A stretch of DNA of 64,000 nucleotides from Photobacterium arenosum (GTDB taxonomy: Bacteria; Pseudomonadota; Gammaproteobacteria; Enterobacterales; Vibrionaceae), in contig NZ_JACYTP010000008.1 of assembly GCF_014841115.1 (NCBI RefSeq), positions 153,930 through 217,929 on the forward strand, written 5' to 3'. This document shows, one piece after another, positions 8,570-16,962 of the stretch (positions within the stretch are counted from its first letter, which is position 1; every line of letters starts with the position of its first letter). Both the position numbers and the translations under genes were made by a program. The notes below the pieces were generated by a model that saw nothing but the letters and a program-made list of their open reading frames with translations, had not been told where the DNA came from and did not search any database.

Positions 8570-9261
8570 ACAGTATGGACATCGCTTGCCAGCATATAGC
8601 CTTTGTTTCTGACCGTCAGAATCAGCGAGCGCTCTTCGTCGTGAAGGTGTTTTCTCAGGCGGCTGATTTGTACATCGATACCACGTTCAAACGGGTCAGC
8701 ATCCCGGCCCCAGATACAACGAGCGATGTCGTCCCGGCTCAGCAACTGATGGGGTTTCTCCAGCATCAGACTTATCAGGTTGAAATCTGCCCCAGAGAGT
8801 GGAACCACTTCGCCATCCGGGCTGATTAACCGCCGCTTAATCAGATCGCAAGTCCAGCCTGAAAACTGCAACTGGTGTGCCACTGTTTCGCCCTGTGCGG
8901 GTTGAGTACGTCGCAATAAGGCTTTAATACGCGCGAGTAGTTCCCTCGGGCTAAAGGTTTTGGTGATGTAATCATCAGCACCGATTTCAAGACCCGCAAT
9001 ACGATCAATTTCGTCGGTCACCGCTGTGAGCATAATGATAGGCACATTCGATCGCTGGCGGATTTGCCGGCATAAGGTGAGCCCATCATCGCCGGGCATC
9101 ATGATATCGAGGATGATCAGGTTAGGTTCGGCACGATGGAAATGATCCCACATTTCTTCACCGTCACTGGCGGTCAATACATGGAATTCAGATCGCCCAA
9201 GATATTCTGTGAGTGCATCACGGAGTTCCTGATTATCGTCGACGACGAGTATGGTTTTCAT
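8566..9261 (-). CDS. OmpR family response regulator (module 1)
   Basis: Receiver domain (residues 1-120) followed by a winged-helix DNA-binding domain. Key receiver residues are D8/D9, phospho-acceptor D52 (LIILDIMMPG), T79 and K101. The residue after K101 is Thr where almost all relatives have a cis-proline (KTF instead of KPF). The start is uncertain: ATG 9261 begins at the canonical KTILVVDD strand and follows CAGGGA very closely, while an in-frame ATG at 9279 adds six residues. The gene heads the regulator-kinase-binding protein operon and is divergent from ptsG, so ptsG is an obvious candidate target. Confidence 0.92.
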   Translation of the reverse strand: MKTILVVDDNQELRDALTEYLGRSEFHVLTASDGEEMWDHFHRAEPNLIILDIMMPGDDGLTLCRQIRQRSNVPIIMLTAVTDEIDRIAGLEIGADDYITKTFSPRELLARIKALLRRTQPAQGETVAHQLQFSGWTCDLIKRRLISPDGEVVPLSGADFNLISLMLEKPHQLLSRDDIARCIWGRDADPFERGIDVQISRLRKHLHDEERSLILTVRNKGYMLASDVHTV

Positions 9262-9381
9262 TTCCCTGAGGTTTTTCATACCTTACCAAGTTGCCTACTT
9301 TCAATAATCTATCTGATACATCATTTCTTATGGGAAGGCTACAGGTATAGCGCAAAATTCACGCACGGTGCAATGTGCGTA

Positions 9382-9419
9382 TGTAACAGGCTACTTACAA
9401 ACTCATAGGCTTTTGTAAC
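9382..9419. promoter_or_regulatory. Repeated TGTAAC half-sites in the module 1 / ptsG intergenic region
   Basis: TGTAAC occurs at 9382-9387 and 9414-9419, with the inverse TTACAA at 9395-9400, in the divergent promoter region between the module 1 response regulator and ptsG. The spacing of 32 bp is close to three helical turns. The same hexamer recurs in front of the YdeP-like gene and module 2. Binding by either regulator is inferred only from this recurrence. Confidence 0.3.
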
Positions 9420-9486
9420 CTTCAGCACGCTGCTTTTCATTACCTTATATGTGTACCCCCAACTATACATCAAGAAGGATCGAGAA

Positions 9487-10929
9487 ATGATTAGTAGCAC
9501 CTTTGGGTTATTACAACGGATAGGCAGGTCGCTAATGCTGCCTGTTGCTGTCCTGCCTGTTGCCGGTTTATTGCTGGGGATAGGTTCAGCTAACTTCTCC
9601 TGGATGCCGGGCCTGGTGTCAGAGATCATGGCGATGTCGGGCGATGCAGTGTTCAGCAATCTGGCACTGATATTTGCGATTGGTGTGGCGCTGGGCCTGT
9701 CAGATAATGACGGGGCCGCCGGGCTGGCTGCGACTGTGGGCTTCGCTATCATGACAGCAACAATGGGCGTGATGGCAAAACTTCACGGCATCGAACCGGC
9801 AACCATCATAGGGATTCCAAGCCTGAATACCGGGGTTTTTGGCGGTATCATGATAGGTGCCGTTGCTGCATATCTGTTTAATCGTTTTCATAATATCAGG
9901 CTTCCTGAGTACCTTGGTTTTTTTGCCGGCAAACGTTCTGTTCCCATTATCACCGGTATCACAGCCATATTTCTGGGTATTTTCCTGAGTTATGTCTGGC
10001 CGCCAATCGGTAACGCAATTGACAGTTTCTCGCACTGGGCGGCATACCAGAGCCCGACCACGGCATTTGGTCTTTATGGTTTGGTGGAGCGTTCACTGAT
10101 CCCATTCGGACTACACCATATCTGGAATGTGCCTTTCTTCTTTGAAGTGGGTGAGTATGTCGATCCTGAAACCGGCAAAGTGATTAAAGGTGAGATTCAG
10201 CGCTATCTGGCTGGCGATCCTACCGCGGGCAATCTTGCAGGAGGTTACCTGTATTCCATGTGGGCACTGCCTGCTGTTGGTCTGGCGATTTACCACTCCG
10301 CACGACCTGAAAAACGCGCGCTGGTTGGCGGTATCATGGCATCAGCAGCATTGACTTCCTGGTTAACGGGTATCACAGAGCCTATGGAATTCGCCTTCCT
10401 GTTCGCGGCGCCTGTACTGTACGTTATTCACTGTATTCTTACCGGCCTGGGTTTTGCGCTGGTGACCAGCCTGGATATTCACCACAGTGTGACTTTTGCT
10501 CATGGTGCGATTGACTTCCTTATCTACTATCCACTCTCGCAGAATGCGTGGCTGTTTATTCTCATCGGCCCTGTTTGGGCGCTGATGTACTACACCATTT
10601 TCCGTGTACTGATCGCCAAGCTCAATCTCATGACTCCTGGCCGGGAAAGTGAAGAATCTGAAGTCAGCAACTTGTCTGAAATCGGTAATGAGCTGGCACA
10701 AACTCTGGTTCAGGCGCTCGGCGGAAAGGATAACATCAAAAATGTAGACGCATGTATTACCCGTCTGCGTGTCAGTCTTCGCGATATTAATGGCGCTGAC
10801 ATTCCGAAAATCAAACAGCTGGGGGCACGTGAAGTGCTGGTGGTAGGAGATAACCTGCAGGCTATCTTTGGTACCCAGTCAGACAACATCAAAACTGAGA
10901 TTAATGCCGTTCTCGTTGCTTCAAACTGA
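9487..10929 (+). CDS. ptsG: PTS glucose-specific enzyme IICB
   Basis: A 480-residue membrane transporter that brings in and phosphorylates glucose through the phosphotransferase system. The IIC domain (about 1-390) has the family motifs FGLHHIWNVPFF, YMAGDPTAG-like YLAGDPTAG, and GITEPMEFAF. The IIB domain at the C-terminus carries the phosphorylated cysteine C423 in DACITRLRV. ATG 9487 follows AAGAAGGAT at a good distance; the reading frame extends upstream without a ribosome site. Length matches E. coli PtsG (477). There is no fused IIA domain, so IIA must come from a crr-type gene elsewhere. It is divergent from module 1 and is followed by a strong terminator. Confidence 0.93.
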   Translation: MISSTFGLLQRIGRSLMLPVAVLPVAGLLLGIGSANFSWMPGLVSEIMAMSGDAVFSNLALIFAIGVALGLSDNDGAAGLAATVGFAIMTATMGVMAKLHGIEPATIIGIPSLNTGVFGGIMIGAVAAYLFNRFHNIRLPEYLGFFAGKRSVPIITGITAIFLGIFLSYVWPPIGNAIDSFSHWAAYQSPTTAFGLYGLVERSLIPFGLHHIWNVPFFFEVGEYVDPETGKVIKGEIQRYLAGDPTAGNLAGGYLYSMWALPAVGLAIYHSARPEKRALVGGIMASAALTSWLTGITEPMEFAFLFAAPVLYVIHCILTGLGFALVTSLDIHHSVTFAHGAIDFLIYYPLSQNAWLFILIGPVWALMYYTIFRVLIAKLNLMTPGRESEESEVSNLSEIGNELAQTLVQALGGKDNIKNVDACITRLRVSLRDINGADIPKIKQLGAREVLVVGDNLQAIFGTQSDNIKTEINAVLVASN

Positions 10930-10938
10930 TACAAGTCT

Positions 10939-10962
10939 GGGCGGTTTACCCCGCCCTTTTTA
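10939..10962 (+). terminator. Rho-independent terminator after ptsG
   Basis: GGGCGG and CCGCCC form a 6-bp GC stem with a TTTACC loop, directly followed by TTTTTATTTTT. It separates ptsG from the secreted deacetylase gene. Confidence 0.85.
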
Positions 10963-10992
10963 TTTTTGTTCGTTGAAGAAAAGGAATAGAAA

Positions 10993-11910
10993 ATGCGTTT
11001 CAATACCAACTCATTAGTGGCTGGATTACTGGCGACAGCAAGCTGCATGGCCCCGGCTGTTCAGGCTGCGCCACTGGATGTCAATCAGCACAACCTGTAT
11101 TTTCTCAGCCCGCATCCGGATGATATTTTGCTTACCTTTGGAGGCTTGATAAATAAATTGTCTAAAGAAGGTACGCTGGCACAAAAAACAAATGTCACCG
11201 AGGTATATTTTTCACTTTCCAACTATACGACCAACCATTTAAACGAACTGACAAACAAGCGCGTATTCGATGTTTCTACCATGCGTTACAAAGAAGACTT
11301 TGAAGCGCACATGAAGATGTTTACTCAGTGGGATCACTTCCGCTATAAAACCGCCGGTTTTTATGATGCGCCATTGCGTAAATATGAAGGCTCTCCGACT
11401 GCAGGTGGCGGCCCAGCAGGTACTTTTACTGATTTTCGTCAGGATGAAATCGGCATTTATGAGCGCATTGCCGCAGATGTCACCCCTATTCTTAAGCAGG
11501 ATAACTGCGCCGCCTTTGTGCTGCTGGCGAATGGTAGCCATATCGATCATTTCATCGTACGTGAAGCGGTAATGAAAGCGGCGCATGACCTGGGGGCAGA
11601 GGCGAAGTGTCAGATTTATTTTGGCGAAGATCAGCCATATACAGGTTCGAATCCAGATAATGCAATGGACGAAGTAAATAGCATTCAGGCACGTTTGCCG
11701 GCAAACTCAATCACGCCAATGACGTTCTGGATTGATAAGCAACATAAAATTGATGCGTTTAAGGAATTTTATCTCAGCCAGTATGATCTGGGTTATATCC
11801 CGCCACTGGAAAGCACCGATTACGAAACCATTTATAAATGGGATAAGACGACATACAGCGCCTTGCAGCCGCATGCACATTGTCAGTCGGCTTATTGTAA
11901 CCTGCAATAA
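10993..11910 (+). CDS. Secreted PIG-L/LmbE family deacetylase
   Basis: A 305-residue protein with a signal peptide (cleavage likely after VQA, about residue 25) and the PIG-L family zinc and catalytic motif PHPDD at H41-D44 and a second conserved site SHIDH at H183/D185/H186. Family members remove N-acetyl groups from sugars such as GlcNAc-phosphatidylinositol, GlcNAc-inositol or other amino sugars. Here the residue after HPDD is Ile where Glu is common. Most relatives are cytoplasmic, so export is notable and suggests an envelope or environmental glycan substrate. ATG 10993 follows GAAAAGGAATAGAAA. A terminator stands between it and ptsG, so any shared regulation would need its own promoter. 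Confidence 0.8.
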   Translation: MRFNTNSLVAGLLATASCMAPAVQAAPLDVNQHNLYFLSPHPDDILLTFGGLINKLSKEGTLAQKTNVTEVYFSLSNYTTNHLNELTNKRVFDVSTMRYKEDFEAHMKMFTQWDHFRYKTAGFYDAPLRKYEGSPTAGGGPAGTFTDFRQDEIGIYERIAADVTPILKQDNCAAFVLLANGSHIDHFIVREAVMKAAHDLGAEAKCQIYFGEDQPYTGSNPDNAMDEVNSIQARLPANSITPMTFWIDKQHKIDAFKEFYLSQYDLGYIPPLESTDYETIYKWDKTTYSALQPHAHCQSAYCNLQ

Positions 11911-11948
11911 CGAACGTGTTCAGTTCCCCCTGACACATTAAGTAAAAG

Positions 11949-11973
11949 ACCGGGCCGTCGTTATGCGCCCGGT
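11949..11973 (+). terminator. Hairpin after PIG-L deacetylase gene
   Basis: ACCGGGC and GCCCGGT can pair around a short loop about 40 bp past the stop codon. There is no clear T-tract, so it may act as a weak terminator or only protect the 3' end. Confidence 0.4.
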
Positions 11974-12029
11974 TCATTGAGCTCTTATCCTGTACTTTGC
12001 CTCTGTTACGTAATTGCCGGTACTGCTGA

Positions 12030-14345
12030 TCAGTAGGGTGATAAGTCTATGCGCTCTTCACTGAGTTGGCTGGGTGCGAGAACAATGGGGATAGCCTTGG
12101 ATATCGGGGTATCACTCAGGTCACCGACGCTGTCTAATGCCACCAAGGGATTCGTTTCCGGGAAATAGGCGGCAATATTGCCAGTGGGAATGTCATAACT
12201 TACCAGCTTAAAACCATAAACAGTGCGTTTTACGCCATCGGCTGACAGTGATGTCACATCGACCCGGTCACCCGGCGCCATGCCGAGAGCGTCGATATCA
12301 GCCGGGTTGATCATCAAGACTTTTCGCTCGCCAGAGATCCCGCGGTATCTGTCTTCAAAACCGTAAATTGTGGTGTTGTACTGATCGTGTGAACGGACAG
12401 TCTGCAGCACAAAAACAGGATCGTCGCTGAGTGCACGCAGATTGGCCGGCAGCAGGTGAGTTGGCAGCGGATGCGCGATGAAGGTGGCTTGTTGAGAATC
12501 GGTATGCCAGATACGCTCTGCCGCGCTGTTGCCCAGATAAAACCCGCCCGGCTGTTTCAGTTTCTGGTTCATGTCGGTAAAGCCAGGGATAGTTTTGGCG
12601 ATAAGTTCGCGAATTCTGTCATAGTTATCAATTAACGAATCCCAGTCGACCGGATGATTGCCCAATGTCGCTTTGGCGATACCGGCAATTATGGCAGGTT
12701 CTGAGCGCATTTCGCCTGTGTCACTTTCAACCACACCGCCTGAGGCATGCACCATACTGAACGAGTCTTCGACTGTCACCGACTGCGGGCCGGATTGTTG
12801 AAGATCAACATCGGTGCGGCCAAAGCACGGCAGGATCAAACTGTCTTTACCTGTGATCAAATGGCTGCGGTTCAGCTTGGTGGCGATGTTGACCGTGAGA
12901 TCGCAATTCGCTAATGCCTGCTGAGTCAGCCGGGTATCCGGTGTTGCCGAAGCAAAGTTTCCACCCAGTCCGATAAAGATTTTGCTCTCGCCGGTCAGCA
13001 TGGCTTTGATGGCCTGCACCGTGTTGTGACCGTGCGCCGCCGGTGGGGTGAATCCAAAGGTTGTTTCTATCCTCTGATTAAAATCTGGGGTGGGCTTCTC
13101 ATTGATCCCCATGGTACGGTCACCCTGCACATTACTGTGGCCGCGCACCGGGCAAAGACCGGCTCCGGGCTTACCTAATTGCCCGAAAAGAAGTTGTAAA
13201 TTGGCAATTTCCTGTATCGTATTCACTGAGTGTTTGTGCTGAGTGATCCCCATCGCCCAGGTGATGATCACGCGTTCAGAATGCCGGTACAGGTTTGCTG
13301 CGTATTCCAAATCTTGTTGCGACAGGCCAGATTGCTCTGTGATAAGAGACCAGTCAGTGGCTGCCACTTCCGCCAGATACGCTTCAAGGCCCTGAGTGTG
13401 GGCCTGAATGAAACTGTGGTCAAAAATAGAGCCCTTGCCCTGTTCAATTGAACTGTGATCCATAGCGATCAGTGCTTTAACCATGCCGCGTATTACCGCC
13501 ATATCACCACCCAGTTTTGGCGTGAAGTAATGACTGCTGATCGTTGTTGCTCCGCCGGTCAGCATTTCTGCCGGCGACTGCGGGTTGGTAAAGCGCTCTA
13601 AACCGCGTTCTTTCAGTGTATTGAAAGTGACTATAGCGGCTCCGCGTCTGGAGGCTTTACGTAAGGTATCTAACATGCGGGGGTGATTGGTGCCCGGATT
13701 TTGTCCGAACACAAAAATGGCATCGGCTTTTTCGAAATCATCAATACGCACTGTGCCTTTGCCAATCCCTATTGACTGCTTGAGCGCGACACCGCTTGCC
13801 TCGTGGCACATGTTGGAGCAATCCGGGAAGTTGTTGGTGCCAAACGCCCGGACAAAAAGCTGATACAAAAAAGCCGCTTCGTTGCTGGCACGGCCAGAGG
13901 TGTAGAACTCGGCCTGATTCGGGCTGTCCAGACCTTGCAGGTGCTCAGCAATCAGTGAAAAAGCTTCGTCCCAACTGATGGACTCATAATGATCCGTTTG
14001 TGAGTTATAACGAACCGGATGGCTGAGGCGGCCTTGATATTCAAGAAAATAATCACTTTGCTGTTGTAACCAGCCGACAGGGTACTGGGCAAAGAAATCC
14101 GGCGTTACCCGACGGCGGGTTGCCTCCCAGTTCACGGCTTTGGCGCCGTTCTCGCAGAAGCGGAAATGTCCCGGTTCATCGGTTTCGCCCCAGGCACAGC
14201 CCGGACAGTCGAACCCCTGATCCTGATTGGTTTTCAGCAGATTCCGTATGTTTCGGGTGATATTTTCACTTTTCACGAGGTGACGGGTGGTGCTTGCTAG
14301 CGCTCCCCAGCCACCGGCTGAGCCTTTATATTTTTTCACTGTCAT
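12030..14345 (-). CDS. FdhF/YdeP family molybdopterin oxidoreductase
   Basis: A 771-residue molybdopterin-dependent oxidoreductase of the YdeP type (E. coli YdeP is 759). Visible features are DCPGCAWGE near residue 45, the cofactor region CSNMCHEASGV, FGQNPGTNHPRM, the ALNGxxGG-like LGGNFASATPD, and the C-terminal dinucleotide-binding domain (VRSHDQYNTTIYG). ATG 14345 is chosen because AGGAAG lies 9 bp upstream; the frame continues to 14459 without a better site. The N-terminal four-cysteine iron-sulfur motif of formate dehydrogenase proper is not obvious. The electron donor and acceptor are unknown; YdeP itself has been tied to acid resistance. The gene stands alone, divergent from module 2. 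Confidence 0.85.
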   Translation of the reverse strand: MTVKKYKGSAGGWGALASTTRHLVKSENITRNIRNLLKTNQDQGFDCPGCAWGETDEPGHFRFCENGAKAVNWEATRRRVTPDFFAQYPVGWLQQQSDYFLEYQGRLSHPVRYNSQTDHYESISWDEAFSLIAEHLQGLDSPNQAEFYTSGRASNEAAFLYQLFVRAFGTNNFPDCSNMCHEASGVALKQSIGIGKGTVRIDDFEKADAIFVFGQNPGTNHPRMLDTLRKASRRGAAIVTFNTLKERGLERFTNPQSPAEMLTGGATTISSHYFTPKLGGDMAVIRGMVKALIAMDHSSIEQGKGSIFDHSFIQAHTQGLEAYLAEVAATDWSLITEQSGLSQQDLEYAANLYRHSERVIITWAMGITQHKHSVNTIQEIANLQLLFGQLGKPGAGLCPVRGHSNVQGDRTMGINEKPTPDFNQRIETTFGFTPPAAHGHNTVQAIKAMLTGESKIFIGLGGNFASATPDTRLTQQALANCDLTVNIATKLNRSHLITGKDSLILPCFGRTDVDLQQSGPQSVTVEDSFSMVHASGGVVESDTGEMRSEPAIIAGIAKATLGNHPVDWDSLIDNYDRIRELIAKTIPGFTDMNQKLKQPGGFYLGNSAAERIWHTDSQQATFIAHPLPTHLLPANLRALSDDPVFVLQTVRSHDQYNTTIYGFEDRYRGISGERKVLMINPADIDALGMAPGDRVDVTSLSADGVKRTVYGFKLVSYDIPTGNIAAYFPETNPLVALDSVGDLSDTPISKAIPIVLAPSQLSEERIDLSPY

Positions 14346-14565
14346 GGCGACTGTCTTCCTGCATGGCCTGGGCGACGGATTAAAACAGAACATATCCATA
14401 AAGATACCGGTTTCTATAGTATGACGGCAGGCCAGACAAAAATGTAACCTTATCCACAAAATGTGTATGGGTAGCCTGTTAGTTTATGAATTTTCAACCA
14501 TTTCGGGTAAAGGGATATACTCAACGGGTGCAACATACTGTGATGAGCCGGTAATCACGGTGCCT

Positions 14566-14581
14566 GTTACTTTAGCGTTAC
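14566..14581 (-). promoter_or_regulatory. Tandem GTAAC repeat, candidate OmpR-type operator
   Basis: Read on the minus strand this is GTAACGCTAAAGTAAC, two GTAAC half-sites with an 11-bp start-to-start distance, the spacing that OmpR/PhoB-family regulators use. It lies in the divergent region between the YdeP-like gene and the module 2 operon, about 135 bp before the regulator start. A further TGTAAC sits at 14443-14448. Which regulator binds is inference. Confidence 0.4.
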
Positions 14582-14714
14582 ATTGAACCCCAAGCGTTTT
14601 GGGCCGGAGTCTGGTATCTTACATTTTTGAGTCGTATATGTGCAAAGATGCTGCTTTTATCTGTCATGAGTACCTGTTTACCATGCCGGAAATGGCCGCA
14701 ATGAGGAAATCAGA

Positions 14715-15452
14715 ATGGTTGCGGACAAGTCAGTACTGGTCGTGGATGATGATCAGGAGATTCGTGAACTGTTGGGCGAATATTTGGGCAAGCAGGGCTT
14801 CCGTGTTGTAACAGCAGAAGACGGTGTGGCAATGAAACGGGAACTGACCATCAGTGAGCCGGATTTGATATTGCTGGATATTATGCTGCCCGGTGAAGAT
14901 GGTTTCACTTTGTGTCAGCATGTCCGGAAAACGTCTGCCGTCCCGATTATCATGCTCACAGCCGTATCAGACGAGATGGATCAGATTGTCGGGCTGGAGC
15001 TCGGCGCGGATGACTATATTGCCAAGCCATTCAGCCCCCGTCAGTTAATGGCGCGAATTAAAGCGCTGCTGCGAAGAGTACAGCCAACAGAATCGAACCA
15101 GCCGGTGAACCCGTCGTTGCCAAAAGCCTTTTTATTCGATCACTGGCGTTTGGATACGGCTGCTCAGTCTCTGCAGGATACGCAGACTCAGCGCACCTAT
15201 GAAATGACCAACAGTGACTACGCGCTGCTTTTACTGTTTCTCAGTCGTCCCAATGAAGTGCTCGACCGGGATACGATTTTCTTTGCGACACGCGGGCGTG
15301 ATGCGCAACCGTCTGAGCGCGCGGTAGATGTCCAGCTGAGCCGGTTACGCCAGCGTCTGGGTGACAAAGGGCGTCAGCAGCGGTTAATCAAAACAGTGCG
15401 GGGAAACGGCTATCTGTTTAATGCAGATGTCACTTACGAAACGGATAACTGA
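14715..15452 (+). CDS. OmpR family response regulator (module 2)
   Basis: A 245-residue regulator with a receiver domain (phospho-acceptor D55 in LLDIMLPGEDG, and the normal KPF motif in DDYIAKPFSP) and a winged-helix output domain ending in TVRGNGYLFNADV. ATG 14715 follows GAGGAAATCAGA. It is a close paralogue of the module 1 regulator and heads a second operon in the same order: regulator, kinase, sugar-binding protein. The intergenic region upstream holds tandem GTAAC repeats that could be an autoregulatory site. Confidence 0.93.
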   Translation: MVADKSVLVVDDDQEIRELLGEYLGKQGFRVVTAEDGVAMKRELTISEPDLILLDIMLPGEDGFTLCQHVRKTSAVPIIMLTAVSDEMDQIVGLELGADDYIAKPFSPRQLMARIKALLRRVQPTESNQPVNPSLPKAFLFDHWRLDTAAQSLQDTQTQRTYEMTNSDYALLLLFLSRPNEVLDRDTIFFATRGRDAQPSERAVDVQLSRLRQRLGDKGRQQRLIKTVRGNGYLFNADVTYETDN

Positions 15453-15468
15453 CCGGAAAGCTCAGCAG

Positions 15469-16911
15469 ATGATCAACTGGAAAAAATGGTGGCCTCAATC
15501 CCTGATGGCCCGCACTTTGTGGTTTACCTTGCTGGCTGTGTTTCTGGCACAAATGATTGCGACGCTGATATGGTACGGGCAGTCTAAGCGTCGGGATCTG
15601 GCCGGACTGGAATCGGCGGCCACCAGTATGGCCACCATGTTTGCTTCCACTGTCACTTTTTTTGAATCCCTGCCTTTACAGTACCGGCACATCGTTCTGG
15701 ATCAGATTCGGAACATGGGCGGCACCCGTTTTTTTGTTTCATTCAACGAAGAAGAAATACGGATCGATCCTATCCCCGGTTCCAGTATGAAAAACACCGC
15801 AGTTAAAGCAATACAGGAAGTGTTGCATGACAAACTGCCGCGCCTGGACGTTATCCGGGTGGAGTTTTCACGGCCTGAAACCCTGCATGTACTGAAAAAT
15901 GACATTCTGTTGAGTGACTTACCCCGTTCCTGGGCACATTACACGCTGAGTCTGGAGCCGCTGAATCCGCCGATTCTGGTGGTGCAGCTGGAATTGGCGG
16001 ACAACGAGTGGCTGTATATCGCCGCTTTGTTACCAGCGCCGTACTCCACGCTGGAGGATGAGATCATTACTAAGCAACAAGTGCTGTTTCTGCTGTTCAT
16101 CACCGCCTTGCTGCTTTTCTTCACCTATACAATGATCCGGCGCCAAACGAAACCGCTCAAGCAGTTAGCGGATGCCGCTAATGCCTTGAGCATGGATATT
16201 TATCAGCCGCAGCTCAAGGAAGAAGGTGCCAGTGAGCTGGTCACCGCGACCCGGGCCTTTAACCGGATGCAGCAGCGCCTGCGTCGTTATATTGATGACA
16301 GGGAACATTTGTTTTCCGCCATTTCCCATGATTTAAAAACCCCGATCACCCGTCTTCGGTTGCGTGCAGAACTACTGGAAGATGACACCAAAATCGACAA
16401 GTTCAATAAAGATCTTGATGAGCTGGAAATGATGGTCAAAGGGGCGCTGCAGACAGTACGGGATACCGATCTGCATGAAAATCTGGCCCAGGTGGATGTG
16501 GCAGAAGTGATGCGCAGTATTGCCGAAGGGCATAACAGAAACAGTATTACAGTGCATTTGCCTGTTGCAGACATTGCGCCACTTACGGGTAAGCCGCTGG
16601 CCCTTAAACGTTGTTTAAGCAACATCATTGATAACGGGGTGAAATACGGTCAGGAAGTCTGGGTACTGACCGAAGACACAGCAGAGAGTCTGGTTATTCG
16701 GGTGCAGGACAGGGGGCCGGGGATTCCAGAGGATAAAATGGACAGTGTGTATGAACCTTATGTCAGATTAGCGAAGGATGATGAAGGCCATGGCCTCGGC
16801 ATGGGAATAACGCGCAATATTTTACATGCCCATGGCGGTGAAATGTCTATCCGCAACATGGAGCAAGGGGGGCTGGAAGTGACGATGATCCTGCCTCGCC
16901 TGATGGACTGA
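15469..16911 (+). CDS. Sensor histidine kinase (module 2)
   Basis: A 480-residue kinase with two membrane helices (about 14-34 and 195-215) flanking a periplasmic sensor domain, then HAMP, a HisKA domain with H287 in AISHDLKTP, and an ATPase domain (NIIDNGVKYG, DRGPGIPEDK, GHGLGMGITRN). ATG 15469 is preferred: the frame also opens at 15421, but that would overlap the regulator by 32 bp, and GGAAAG lies upstream of 15469. The periplasmic domain contains QIRNMGGTRFFVSFN, matching module 1. Its binding-protein partner starts 51 bp downstream. Confidence 0.92.
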   Translation: MINWKKWWPQSLMARTLWFTLLAVFLAQMIATLIWYGQSKRRDLAGLESAATSMATMFASTVTFFESLPLQYRHIVLDQIRNMGGTRFFVSFNEEEIRIDPIPGSSMKNTAVKAIQEVLHDKLPRLDVIRVEFSRPETLHVLKNDILLSDLPRSWAHYTLSLEPLNPPILVVQLELADNEWLYIAALLPAPYSTLEDEIITKQQVLFLLFITALLLFFTYTMIRRQTKPLKQLADAANALSMDIYQPQLKEEGASELVTATRAFNRMQQRLRRYIDDREHLFSAISHDLKTPITRLRLRAELLEDDTKIDKFNKDLDELEMMVKGALQTVRDTDLHENLAQVDVAEVMRSIAEGHNRNSITVHLPVADIAPLTGKPLALKRCLSNIIDNGVKYGQEVWVLTEDTAESLVIRVQDRGPGIPEDKMDSVYEPYVRLAKDDEGHGLGMGITRNILHAHGGEMSIRNMEQGGLEVTMILPRLMD

Positions 16912-16962
16912 TGATAGCCGCATCAACTCACAGCAGATACGGCGTAAAGTAAGAGAACCTAA

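Noticed and set aside
12030..14345. Calling the molybdopterin oxidoreductase a formate dehydrogenase
   Set aside because: The four-cysteine N-terminal iron-sulfur motif is not evident and the layout fits YdeP, for which formate oxidation is not established.
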